Assembly: GCA_041629655.1 (NCBI GenBank) | Contig: JBFKMV010000045.1 | Coordinates: 1-28,569 of the forward strand | From: JBFKMV01 sp041629655 | GTDB lineage: Bacteria > Acidobacteriota > Polarisedimenticolia > Polarisedimenticolales > Polarisedimenticolaceae | Direction: 5' to 3' | DNA length: 28,569 bases | Part shown: one piece after another, positions 7,021 to 14,400 of the stretch | How the letters are laid out: the number at the start of each line of letters is the position of its first letter | Numbering within the stretch: position 1 is the stretch's first letter | Notes under the pieces: model-generated | What the model was told of the DNA's origin: nothing | Seen by the model: only the letters and a program-made list of their open reading frames with translations | The model's database searches: none | Translations under genes and position numbers: made by a program

Positions 7021-8357
7021 GGTCTCGCCCCCTGCCCCGCGCGGGCCGCCAGCGGTGCCAGCACCTCGGCCAGGTCCGGCTTGCCGCGCTCCCGCAATTC
7101 GTAGGTCACCCGGACCATCGGCCGGTCGGAGCTGACCAGACGGCGCAGATCGACCGGCGTTCCGATCAGCACCACGTCGCACGGGGTGGCGCGGATCGTC
7201 GCCTCGAGGTCCTGGATCTGCTGCTGGCCGTAGCCCATCGCCGGCAGCACGGCTCCGGTGCCCGGGTACTTGCGATACGTCTCGGCGATGCTGCCCACCG
7301 CGTGCGGACGAGGATCGACGATCTCCGCGGCGCCGTGCTGGCGTGCGGCCACGACGCCCGCGCCGTAGCTCATCTCGCCGTGGGTCAGGGTCGGGCCGTC
7401 TTCCACGACCAGCACCCGCTTGCCCTTGACCGCTCCGGGGTCGCTGAGCGTCACCGGAGAGTCGGCCTCGATACGCACCGCGCTCGGATTGACCTCGGCG
7501 ATCGCCCGTCGTACCTGCGCGAGGCCCTCCGCCGGCGCGGTTCCGACCTTGTTGATCAGCACGACGCCGGCCCGGCGCAGGTTGGCCTCCCCGGGCCAGT
7601 AGCGTGTCTCGTGCCCGGCGCGATGCGGGTCGACCAGCACGATCTCGACGTCCGGCTCGTAGAACGGAAGGTCGTTGTTGCCGCCGTCCCACAGGATCAC
7701 GTCGGCCTCGCGCTCGGCCTCGGCGAGGATCGCCGCGTAATCGACGCCGGCGTAGACGACGGTCCCCTGGGCCAGGTGGGGCTCGTACTCCTCGCGCTCC
7801 TCGATCGTGCACTCGTGGCGCTCGAGATCCTCGTAGCCCGCGAAGCGCTGCATGGCCTGCCGCGCGAGGTCGCCGTACGGCATCGGGTGCCGCACCGCGA
7901 CGACCCGGCAACCATGCCCGCGCAGCACCTCGGCCACGCGTCGGGTCGTCTGGCTCTTGCCGCAGCCGGTGCGCACCGCGCAGACCGAGACCACGGGGCG
8001 GGTCGAGCGCAGCATCGTCGTGCGCGCTCCCTGCAGCCGCCAGTCGGCCCCGGCGGCCACGGCCCGCGAGGCCAGGTGCATCACGGTCTCGTGCGAGACG
8101 TCGGAATAGGCGAAGACCACCTCGTCCACGCCCTGCTCGGCGATCGTGCGCTCGAGCTCCTGCTCGGGGACGATCGGGATCCCGTCGGGGTACCCGGCGC
8201 CCGCCAGCTCCGGAGGATAGCGACGGCCGGCGATGTTGGGAATCTGTGTCGCGGTGAACGCGACGACACGGACGTCGTCGCGGCCGCGGAACGTGGTGTT
8301 GAAGTTGTGGAAGTCGCGCCCGGCGGCTCCCAGGATCAGGACCTTCTTCGCGCCCAT
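7017..8357 (-). CDS. Cyclic 2,3-diphosphoglycerate synthetase-like P-loop protein (COG2403 type)
   Basis: This 446-residue protein resembles the family of archaeal cyclic 2,3-diphosphoglycerate synthetase, which in methanogens uses ATP to cyclise 2,3-diphosphoglycerate. The bacterial members are often labelled only predicted GTPases, and their reaction is not established. It begins with a Rossmann-like segment VLILGAAGRDFHNFN (6-20). A second nucleotide domain carries a clear P-loop, VRTGCGKSQTTR (128-139), with ILWDGGNNDLPFY as a probable Walker B region and LINKVGTA further on. The C-terminal third has VVEDGPTLTHGEMSYGAG. The ATG at 8357 has AAGGGA a few nt upstream. Its stop codon overlaps the argF start, so the pair are probably made together. 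I am confident of the family but not of the substrate. Confidence 0.85.
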   Translation of the reverse strand: MGAKKVLILGAAGRDFHNFNTTFRGRDDVRVVAFTATQIPNIAGRRYPPELAGAGYPDGIPIVPEQELERTIAEQGVDEVVFAYSDVSHETVMHLASRAVAAGADWRLQGARTTMLRSTRPVVSVCAVRTGCGKSQTTRRVAEVLRGHGCRVVAVRHPMPYGDLARQAMQRFAGYEDLERHECTIEEREEYEPHLAQGTVVYAGVDYAAILAEAEREADVILWDGGNNDLPFYEPDVEIVLVDPHRAGHETRYWPGEANLRRAGVVLINKVGTAPAEGLAQVRRAIAEVNPSAVRIEADSPVTLSDPGAVKGKRVLVVEDGPTLTHGEMSYGAGVVAARQHGAAEIVDPRPHAVGSIAETYRKYPGTGAVLPAMGYGQQQIQDLEATIRATPCDVVLIGTPVDLRRLVSSDRPMVRVTYELRERGKPDLAEVLAPLAARAGQGARP

Positions 8358-8392
8358 CGGGTCCCTTCGCGTCGGTCTCGTCGCCGGGTGGC

Positions 8393-8419
8393 CCGGCGGG
8401 ACCGGATAGATCCCGCCGG
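8393..8419. repeat. Perfect 9-bp inverted repeat in the cDPGS-like gene leader
   Basis: CCGGCGGGA (8393-8401) and TCCCGCCGG (8411-8419) flank a 9-nt loop, about 36-62 nt upstream of the ATG. There is no T-run, so it is not a simple terminator. It may be an RNA hairpin in the leader or a dyad operator. It shares the CCGGCGG core with the second inverted repeat at 8475-8491. Confidence 0.5.
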
Positions 8420-8466
8420 ATCGTAGGTCGCCAGACCACGGTTGCGATCGCGTCGGGGATCGGCTC

Positions 8467-8491
8467 GAAAACAGGCCGGCGGACCGCCGGC
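8467..8491 (-). terminator. Possible terminator at the end of the pilin/polysaccharide run
   Basis: GCCGGCGG and CCGCCGGC (8475-8482 and 8484-8491) form a near-perfect palindrome. On the minus strand it is followed after 3 nt by TTTT. It lies about 60 nt past the stop codon of the last pilin-like gene. The short T-run and tiny loop make it a weak intrinsic terminator; a dyad operator for the following gene is the alternative. Confidence 0.4.
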
Positions 8492-8552
8492 AAACGGAAT
8501 CTATCGCACGCCGGGGCGGGGGGCAAACCGGGGCCGGTCGTGAAGGACGGCC

Positions 8553-10463
8553 TCACGGGGAGCCCCGCCCGGGACCCGCGTCCCACGAGATCGTCATCGT
8601 CCTCGGCACGTCCCAGCCGGCCGGGGGCCACCCCCGGAGGATCGACGCGTCCCAGAGAAACGACGGCGCGTCGCCGGCCGCGGCCCCGTCGCCGGCGACG
8701 CTGCCGGCCACGACCGCCCCGTAGACCCGGACCCCGCCACGGGCCTCGAAACCTCCCGCCGTGACGAGGATCCCCGCCACCGCCGCGTCGCCGTCGAAGG
8801 CGGGGCCGTGGGAGTTCCGCACCGGATCACCCGCGAAACGGCCATCGTCCTGCAGGTTGTCCAGCGCGTCGACGACGAGCGGCCCCGCCAGGTCGCGCGG
8901 GTAGGCCAGGTTGACCCAGGCCTCGCCCGGTCCCCGGCGTCCGTCGCCGTTGCCGTCCCGGAACGGCTCGCCCGGGGCCCGGATCCGCACCGGCCGGCCG
9001 GCCAGGTCGCGCAAGCGCAGGACGCTCGCGTTGAGAAACACGAAACCCCGCAGGCCGAAGCGCCCACCCTCGACGTCGATGGCCGGGGTCAGGTTGTCGG
9101 CCACGCCGTCGCCGTCGGTGTCCGCGGGAGCCCGGCCGTTGGTGGTGTCGAAGAAGAACAGCCCCTCCTCGCCGTCGGTGATCTCGCGAAAGCTCCGGGC
9201 CGGGCCGCTCCCGTTCTCGCGGAAGCGATCCGCCGCTTCCCAGACGTAGTAGCGCACCCTGCGCTCGCCGGAGGTGGCGACGGCCTTCCACAGCTCGTAG
9301 TCCGGGCCGGCGCACTCGAGCCGCTCCACCAGCTGGAACAGGTTGGAGTGGTCGCCGTCCTGTCCGGGGTGGAGGTGATTGGGCCACTCCCCGTCGCCCG
9401 GCGGCGCGCCCGCCCGGGGATCCCAGGTGAACGGGAACGGCTGCCTCCCGGCGGCGGCGCCGAAGGGGGCCGCGGCGGTGAGGTAACGGAACCACGGATC
9501 CTCGATGACCTCGCGCCGCAGCTCCAGCTCGCGGAGGTAGGCGCGGAAGGCGACATCGTCGTCGTGGCCCCACAGCAGGTCCGAGCCCGGGGCGGCGGGC
9601 GGTACGCGCGGCCAGCTCGAGGCCCAAGCCCGGTGGCCGGCGCCCGCGAGAGCGCTGCCGACGGCGACGACCGTGCCCCAGCGCGCGTCGAGCCGCCCGC
9701 GCCAGCGCAGCTCGCCGCAGGAACGCAGCGGGCCCGTGGCGACGCTCGCGTACGGCACGTCGTCGATCACCGTCACCACGGTGGCCCGCGCGGTGTCGCC
9801 CCGCGGCCCGCCGACCGCCGCGACGACCCGGATCGTGGCGATCCCCCGCCGGACCTTGGCACCGCCGACGACGACCCACGGCGGGCCGTGAACGTCGATG
9901 CGACGGATCCGCGTCTCGACACCGCGCTCGGCCAGCGGCCGCGGCCCGAGCAGCCGCCGCGAGAGGTCGCGCAGGAAGGCTTCCGCGAGAGGTCCCGCCG
10001 CCTCGTCGATCCGCATGTCCGGGCCGTCGGGGGTCCCGAGCAACGCATCGCGCAGGCCGTCGCCCCACGGCCGGTCGAACAGATCGTCGCGGCCGTCTCC
10101 GTTTCTGTCGACGTCCTGCTTGTAGCGCGGCCACGCCAGGCCGTCCTGGGCATGGGGCGGCGTCGCGGGGTCGCCGTCCTCCTCGATCCGCCGCCGGCTG
10201 CGGTCGACGACCTCCGGGGGCGGCGGCCCCTCGCCCGGCGGCGCGTCGGGGTCGTCGAACCACAGCTTGACCACCCGCGCCGCCGCCCCGGCGGCCAGGC
10301 GCGCCCCGGCCGCGTGGTGCTCGTTCTCGGCGATGCGCCCCTCGGTCTCGCCGACGAACAGCATCGCGATCCCCAGCAGGCTCAACGCGGCGGCCACCAG
10401 CACGGCGAGCACGATCGCGGAGCCTCGCCGCCGGTCCCGCCCGCCCGGATCCGGCGGCGTCAT
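8553..10463 (-). CDS. Large PilX/GspK-like minor pilin with Ca-binding-type Asp repeats
   Basis: A 636-residue protein with a prepilin-like N-terminus: RRRG at 11-14, then a single hydrophobic helix SAIVLAVLVAAALSLLGIAM (15-34). Position +5 after the putative Gly cleavage site is Leu, not Glu, as in GspK/PilX tip subunits. The rest is a long predicted periplasmic or extracellular domain far larger than classical PilX (about 170) or GspK (about 320). Three Asp-rich segments look like thrombospondin-type or EF-hand-like calcium loops: DVDRNGDGRDD (117-127), DTDGDGVAD (448-456) and DGNGDG (503-508). It is last in the run and overlaps the PilW-like gene by an ATGA. By position and N-terminus it could cap a pilus or pseudopilus. 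Function is inferred. Confidence 0.78.
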   Translation of the reverse strand: MTPPDPGGRDRRRGSAIVLAVLVAAALSLLGIAMLFVGETEGRIAENEHHAAGARLAAGAAARVVKLWFDDPDAPPGEGPPPPEVVDRSRRRIEEDGDPATPPHAQDGLAWPRYKQDVDRNGDGRDDLFDRPWGDGLRDALLGTPDGPDMRIDEAAGPLAEAFLRDLSRRLLGPRPLAERGVETRIRRIDVHGPPWVVVGGAKVRRGIATIRVVAAVGGPRGDTARATVVTVIDDVPYASVATGPLRSCGELRWRGRLDARWGTVVAVGSALAGAGHRAWASSWPRVPPAAPGSDLLWGHDDDVAFRAYLRELELRREVIEDPWFRYLTAAAPFGAAAGRQPFPFTWDPRAGAPPGDGEWPNHLHPGQDGDHSNLFQLVERLECAGPDYELWKAVATSGERRVRYYVWEAADRFRENGSGPARSFREITDGEEGLFFFDTTNGRAPADTDGDGVADNLTPAIDVEGGRFGLRGFVFLNASVLRLRDLAGRPVRIRAPGEPFRDGNGDGRRGPGEAWVNLAYPRDLAGPLVVDALDNLQDDGRFAGDPVRNSHGPAFDGDAAVAGILVTAGGFEARGGVRVYGAVVAGSVAGDGAAAGDAPSFLWDASILRGWPPAGWDVPRTMTISWDAGPGRGSP

Positions 10464-11350
10464 CCCCCGCCCTCCCCGCCGGGCGCGGGCGGCGCGGGCA
10501 GTGCGGGGTTGCGCGGAGTGAAGCTGGCGCTCAGCGCGTAGCCCTCCGCCTCGGCACGGCGCCCGCCAGGATCGCCGGGGCGCCGTCCGGGATCGGCGTG
10601 GCGCAGGTCGACGCGGAGCTCGACGTCGATGCGGCGGATCGCGGCCCGTCGGGCGGGCCCGGGCGCGTCGTCGAGACCCCCGGCCGGGTCCGCGAGCGCC
10701 GCGCCGGCGCGGTCACGATACACGAAGCCCATCGATCGCACGTTGTCGGCGAGCGGCGTCCGCACCGTCCAGCCCGCGCGACCGAAGCGGGCGGGGTCGG
10801 GGTGCAGCGTGATCCGGTACAGCGTGTACGGCGGGTCGTCCTGCCCGAGCGCGACGCGCTCGATGCGCACCCGCTCCACGCGTCCGTCGCGCGGCGCCTC
10901 GGCGACGTCGGCGTCGAACTCCAGCACGTCGCGGGAGCTGCCGTCCGGCTTGGCCAGCACGTAGGCCACGATCTCGTCGTTGCCCGTGGCGACGTTGGCG
11001 AACGCGCCGCCCGCCAGCGCCAGCTCGGGATCGCCGGCGGCCTCGGGATCGTCGCGGTCGAGGTCGCCGCGGAGCACGATCGCCGTCGGGAACGCCGCCT
11101 CCACGGGCTCGTCGGGTCGTCCGGCCATGCCGTCGGGGTCCACGCCGAGCCCGGCCCGGCCGATCTCGCTCCCCATCCGCCACAGCGCGGCGCGCGCCGC
11201 CTGCTGCATCTCGGCCACGCGGTCGCCGCGCCGGAACGCGCGCTGCGCGCCGTCGAACAGGGCCAGCGCGACGACCCCGGCCAGCGCCAGCGTGGCCAGC
11301 CCGACCAGCGCCTCGGCCAGCGTGAAGCCCCGGGCGCTGCGGCGGCTCAT
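10460..11350 (-). CDS. PilW/GspJ-like minor pilin
   Basis: A 296-residue prepilin. Residues 2-7 (SRRSAR) precede the cleavage motif G-FTLAEAL, with Glu at +5, then the hydrophobic helix VGLATLALAGVVALALF. The body has the PilW/GspJ pattern: ARAALWRMGSEIGRAGLG soon after the helix, a middle region ending in YTLYRITLHPDPARFG, and a late VRSMGFVYRD. The ATG at 11350 is chosen because it forms an ATGA overlap with the upstream stop and sits just before the prepilin motif; the frame itself continues upstream. The C-terminus is Pro/Gly-rich. It probably assembles with the PilV- and PilX-like neighbours. Confidence 0.85.
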   Translation of the reverse strand: MSRRSARGFTLAEALVGLATLALAGVVALALFDGAQRAFRRGDRVAEMQQAARAALWRMGSEIGRAGLGVDPDGMAGRPDEPVEAAFPTAIVLRGDLDRDDPEAAGDPELALAGGAFANVATGNDEIVAYVLAKPDGSSRDVLEFDADVAEAPRDGRVERVRIERVALGQDDPPYTLYRITLHPDPARFGRAGWTVRTPLADNVRSMGFVYRDRAGAALADPAGGLDDAPGPARRAAIRRIDVELRVDLRHADPGRRPGDPGGRRAEAEGYALSASFTPRNPALPAPPAPGGEGGG

Positions 11351-11802
11351 CCTCGCACCGTGCACAGCGATAGCCGGCGCCCCCGCTCCCGGTCGCGCCA
11401 CAGCACGCTGACCTCCACGCGCATGGTGCGCGCGCCGGCCAGGCGGTCGGCCTCGAGCGCGTCGGCGGGCCGGAGCCGGACCTCCGCGTGGCTACCCGGA
11501 AGGTCCCGATCGAGGACTCGTCGCCAGCGGGCCAGGGCGGGATCGCGGCGGGTGTCGGCCACGACCTCGGCGGCGGAGCCGTCGTGGCCGAACCTCACGT
11601 AGAGCTCGCGGTGACCCCAGCCCGCGAGCTCCTCGTGGATGCCCTGCACGACCGTCGCGGCGCGCGTGCGCTGCCCGCCCTCGTGGAGCCGCCGGGCCCC
11701 GACGGCCAGCAGGCCGGCCACCGCGATCAGCATCGAGGCCAGGATCGCGAGCGAGACCGTGAGCTCGACCAGCGTCAGACCGCGCGCCTCCGAAGACCGC
11801 AT
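11347..11802 (-). CDS. PilV/GspI-like minor pilin
   Basis: A 151-residue prepilin: MRSSEARG followed by LTLVELTVSLAILASMLIAV, with Glu at +5 and a canonical hydrophobic N-helix. The C-terminal strand pattern (ARTMRVEVSVLWRDRERGRR) is typical of PilV/GspI proteins. Start ATG 11802 has GGAGG 4 nt upstream. The 5' flank contains an inverted repeat (CCGTGGC at 11810-11816 with GCCACGG at 11839-11845) directly abutting this ribosome binding site. Preceded by a 128-nt gap from the peptidase gene; followed by a PilW-like gene with ATGA overlap, giving the V-W-X order seen in minor pilin operons. Confidence 0.82.
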   Translation of the reverse strand: MRSSEARGLTLVELTVSLAILASMLIAVAGLLAVGARRLHEGGQRTRAATVVQGIHEELAGWGHRELYVRFGHDGSAAEVVADTRRDPALARWRRVLDRDLPGSHAEVRLRPADALEADRLAGARTMRVEVSVLWRDRERGRRLSLCTVRG

Positions 11803-11930
11803 GCCACCTCCGTGGCGTGCGGGATTTGCACGGCACGTGCCACGGCAGGCCGGCCCCGCGGAGGCGCGGGCCGGAATCGGCGTCCCGGAGCGGACGCCAC
11901 GCCGGGCGGGACGCGTCCGCCCCCGGACGA

Positions 11931-12740
11931 TCAGCCCGGGGGGGCGAACAGCCCGAAGTAGGCCTGGAAGGCCTGGCGGCCGATCAGCAGCGCGGCCATC
12001 GCGGCCGGAGCCAGGAAGCAGCCGAAGGGCAGCGTGTCCTGGAGCGAGCGGCCGCGCAGCGGGACCAGCGCCACCCCGACCACGGCCCCGACCAGCGAGG
12101 CGGCGAAGATCGTGAACACGACGCCGACCGGGCCGGTGAACGCGCCGACCATCGCCATCATCTTGACGTCGCCCATGCCCATCGCCTCGACCCCCCGCAG
12201 CCGCGAGTAGACGGCGCCGAGACCCCACAGGATTCCCGAGCCCAGCGCGGCTCCCGCGAACGCGAGCCACACCCGCCGCCAGTCCCCCTCGCCCAGGAAC
12301 GGGTTGAACCACGCCACGGCGATGCCGGTCACGAAGCCGGGCAGCGTGATCGCGTCGGGCAATAGCTGCAGGTCGAGGTCGGTGAAGAACAGCACCACCA
12401 GCGCCAGCGCGAAGGCGGCGGCCAGCGCGAACGACCAGCCCGGGCCGTAGACGCGCCACAGCACCAGCAAGATCGCGCCGCTCAGCAGCTCGACCAGCGG
12501 ATAGCGCAGCGAGATCCCCTCCCCGCAGCTCGAGCAACGGCCCCGCAGCGCGAGCCACGAGACCACGGGCAGGTTGTGGTACCAGGCGATCGGCGTCCCG
12601 CAGCGCGGGCAGGCGGAGCCGGGGCTGACGATGCTCTTGCCGCGCGGCAGCCGGTAGATGCAGACGTTGAGGAAGCTGCCCAGCACCAGCCCCAGCGCGA
12701 ACATGAAGCCCGACGTGACGGGCTCGGCGGCTTCCAGCAT
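11931..12740 (-). CDS. pilD: Type IV prepilin peptidase / leader peptidase-methyltransferase (PilD/GspO)
   Basis: An inner-membrane aspartyl protease that cleaves prepilin leaders after Gly and N-methylates the new end. The 269 residues have about eight membrane segments. The N-terminal hallmark GSFLNVCIYRLPRG (21-34) is followed by the zinc-type tetracysteine CPRC...CSSC (44-47 and 69-72), present in bifunctional PilD. The catalytic aspartates lie in FTDLDLQLLPD (119-129) and MGMGDVKMMAMVG (187-199). The ATG at 12740 shares one base with the upstream stop (TGATG). The three prepilins encoded just downstream are its obvious candidate substrates. Confidence 0.95.
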   Translation of the reverse strand: MLEAAEPVTSGFMFALGLVLGSFLNVCIYRLPRGKSIVSPGSACPRCGTPIAWYHNLPVVSWLALRGRCSSCGEGISLRYPLVELLSGAILLVLWRVYGPGWSFALAAAFALALVVLFFTDLDLQLLPDAITLPGFVTGIAVAWFNPFLGEGDWRRVWLAFAGAALGSGILWGLGAVYSRLRGVEAMGMGDVKMMAMVGAFTGPVGVVFTIFAASLVGAVVGVALVPLRGRSLQDTLPFGCFLAPAAMAALLIGRQAFQAYFGLFAPPG

Positions 12741-13582
12741 CAGCGGTCTCCCAGCACGTGGCCGGCGACGCTCGAGACGCGGCCGGTCCGTGGGTCGTAG
12801 GCGTAGGGTCGGCCGTCGGGGTCGAGGCGGCGCGTGGCGAGCCCGGCCGCGACCAGCGCGTCCAGCGAGCCGGGCCGACGTCCGTGCCGCTGGCGGTAGC
12901 GCTCGACCGCGCTCTCCAGCTCCGCGACGTCGATCCGCACCACGAGCGCCCGGGACTGGCGCTCGGCGATGGCCCGCGTGGCCGCGTCGCTCGCCGGGTC
13001 GTCGAGCACCTCGAGCCACAGCGCGAGCGCCTGGCGCGGGTCGCCCGATCGCGCGGCGATGCCGGCGCGGATGCGGCGCACGTGCGGCGGCGCCCCGGCC
13101 ACCCGCGACGCGCGCTCGAAGTAGGCGTCGGCCTGCGCGGCGCGGCCGGCGCGGTGGCACTCCCAGCCGGCGAGATACGGCAGCACCCACTGCTCCGGGT
13201 TGGCCGCGAACCCCTTGTCGAGCAGCCGCAGCCCGGCGTCCAGGTCGTGCGCCTCGACGAGCAGGATCATCGCCCCGAGCCAGTAGGGGTCGATGTAGTG
13301 CGGGTCCAGCTCGGTGATCACGCCGTCGAACACGTGCTCGACGTAGCGGTAGCGGTCCTGCCGGTCGTAGTCCGAGTAGTGCTGGATCGCCCAGACGTAG
13401 ATCCAGTCGGCGAGCAGCGACGCGTGGCCCATGCTGAGCAGCTCGAGCTGCCGGCCGTTGGGCAGGTACAGCAGCGACTGCCCCTCCCGCGCGGCGTGCA
13501 GGCGCTCCAGCCGGCCGCGGGCGCCCAGCGCCGTCGTCGCCGCCACCACCAGCACCAGCGTCGCCGTCAATCCGCGGCGCAT
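12740..13582 (-). CDS. Exported TPR-like protein with pilin-like C-terminal segment
   Basis: A 280-residue protein with an N-terminal hydrophobic segment (residues 5-20), either an uncleaved anchor or a signal sequence ending near ALGARG. The next region, with LLADWIYVWAIQHYSDYDRQ, ELDPHYIDPYWLGA and LRLLDKGFAANPEQW, has the helical-repeat character of tetratricopeptide proteins. The last 60 residues change style: ESAVERYRQRHGRRPGSLDALVAAGLATRRLDPDGRPYAYDP resembles the C-terminal part of GspG-like pseudopilins. It overlaps the ABC permease stop and the peptidase start by one base each (TGATG at both), so it is tightly coupled to both. It may be a periplasmic partner of the transporter. No enzyme motif is visible. 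Confidence 0.7.
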   Translation of the reverse strand: MRRGLTATLVLVVAATTALGARGRLERLHAAREGQSLLYLPNGRQLELLSMGHASLLADWIYVWAIQHYSDYDRQDRYRYVEHVFDGVITELDPHYIDPYWLGAMILLVEAHDLDAGLRLLDKGFAANPEQWVLPYLAGWECHRAGRAAQADAYFERASRVAGAPPHVRRIRAGIAARSGDPRQALALWLEVLDDPASDAATRAIAERQSRALVVRIDVAELESAVERYRQRHGRRPGSLDALVAAGLATRRLDPDGRPYAYDPRTGRVSSVAGHVLGDR

Positions 13583-14400
13583 CAGGCGAAGTCCCGGCGC
13601 TCGAAGACGATGCAGGCCAGCACCAGCACCGCCACCGCGTAGCTCACACCGTAGAGCGTCGCGGCGACCAGGTAGCCGTCGGGCAGCGGCAGGCCGTGCA
13701 CGACCTCCGCGCGGATGTTGAGCCGCTCGAGATCCGGCAGCACGCGGTACAGCACGGCGCACAGCACGCGGCCCGCTCCCGCGGGCAGGCGCTCGCCCAG
13801 CAGCTCGAGGCTCCACGAGAGGTGCCCCACGACGTAGACGCTGAACGTCCCCAACGCGGCCAGCATCGGGTTGGTGAAGCTCGAGAACAGGATCGCGAAC
13901 GCCGTGACCAGCGCGAGCTCGAGATAGGTCAGCCCGAGCGCCGGCAGCAGCGCCAGGGCCGGCTCGCCGCGCAGCCACAACAGCGCGAGCAGCGCCACGG
14001 ACATCAGCCCCACGTTCATCGCCAGCACCAGCAACAGGCCCAGGTACTTGCCGGCCACGAACTGCCAGCGCCGCACCGGGTTGGCCAGCAGCGTCAGGAT
14101 CGTGCGGCGCTCGATCTCCTTCCAGACCAGGGATACGCCGACGAACATCGCGGTCAGCACGCCGAACAGCGAGATCGCCGACAGCCCGACGTCCTTGATG
14201 ATCTTCTCCTCGCTGCCCACGGTGAGCATGGCCAGCAGGCGCGAGACCGCGATCAGCAGGATCGCGAACGCCAGCAGCAGGTACAGGATCCGGTCGCGGA
14301 TCGCCTCGCGGAACGTGTTGTGGGCGATCGCGGTCACCGCGGAGAGCGCGCCGGGCGAGGCCGGCGCGAGGGTCGGCGCGCCCGGGGTCGCCACGCCCAT
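13582..14400 (-). CDS. ABC-2 type transporter permease
   Basis: A 272-residue inner-membrane protein with six or so membrane segments. An amphipathic N-terminal region (TAIAHNTFREAIRDRILYLL, 23-42) precedes the first helix, as in NosY/ABC-2 permeases. The cytosolic coupling motif VWKEIERRTILTLLANPVRRWQFVAGKYLG spans about 92-121. The partner ATPase is encoded directly upstream with a one-base overlap. The substrate is unknown. The neighbourhood (glycan genes on one side, a TPR protein and prepilin peptidase on the other) allows either a lipid/glycan or an envelope-assembly role. Confidence 0.88.
   Translation of the reverse strand: MGVATPGAPTLAPASPGALSAVTAIAHNTFREAIRDRILYLLLAFAILLIAVSRLLAMLTVGSEEKIIKDVGLSAISLFGVLTAMFVGVSLVWKEIERRTILTLLANPVRRWQFVAGKYLGLLLVLAMNVGLMSVALLALLWLRGEPALALLPALGLTYLELALVTAFAILFSSFTNPMLAALGTFSVYVVGHLSWSLELLGERLPAGAGRVLCAVLYRVLPDLERLNIRAEVVHGLPLPDGYLVAATLYGVSYAVAVLVLACIVFERRDFA

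Noticed and set aside
7020..8631. N-terminal extension of the argF frame giving an 848-residue protein
   Set aside because: The upstream part is Arg/Gly-rich out-of-frame sequence of the cDPGS-like gene. The GTG at 7020 with GTGA overlap fits the OTC length.
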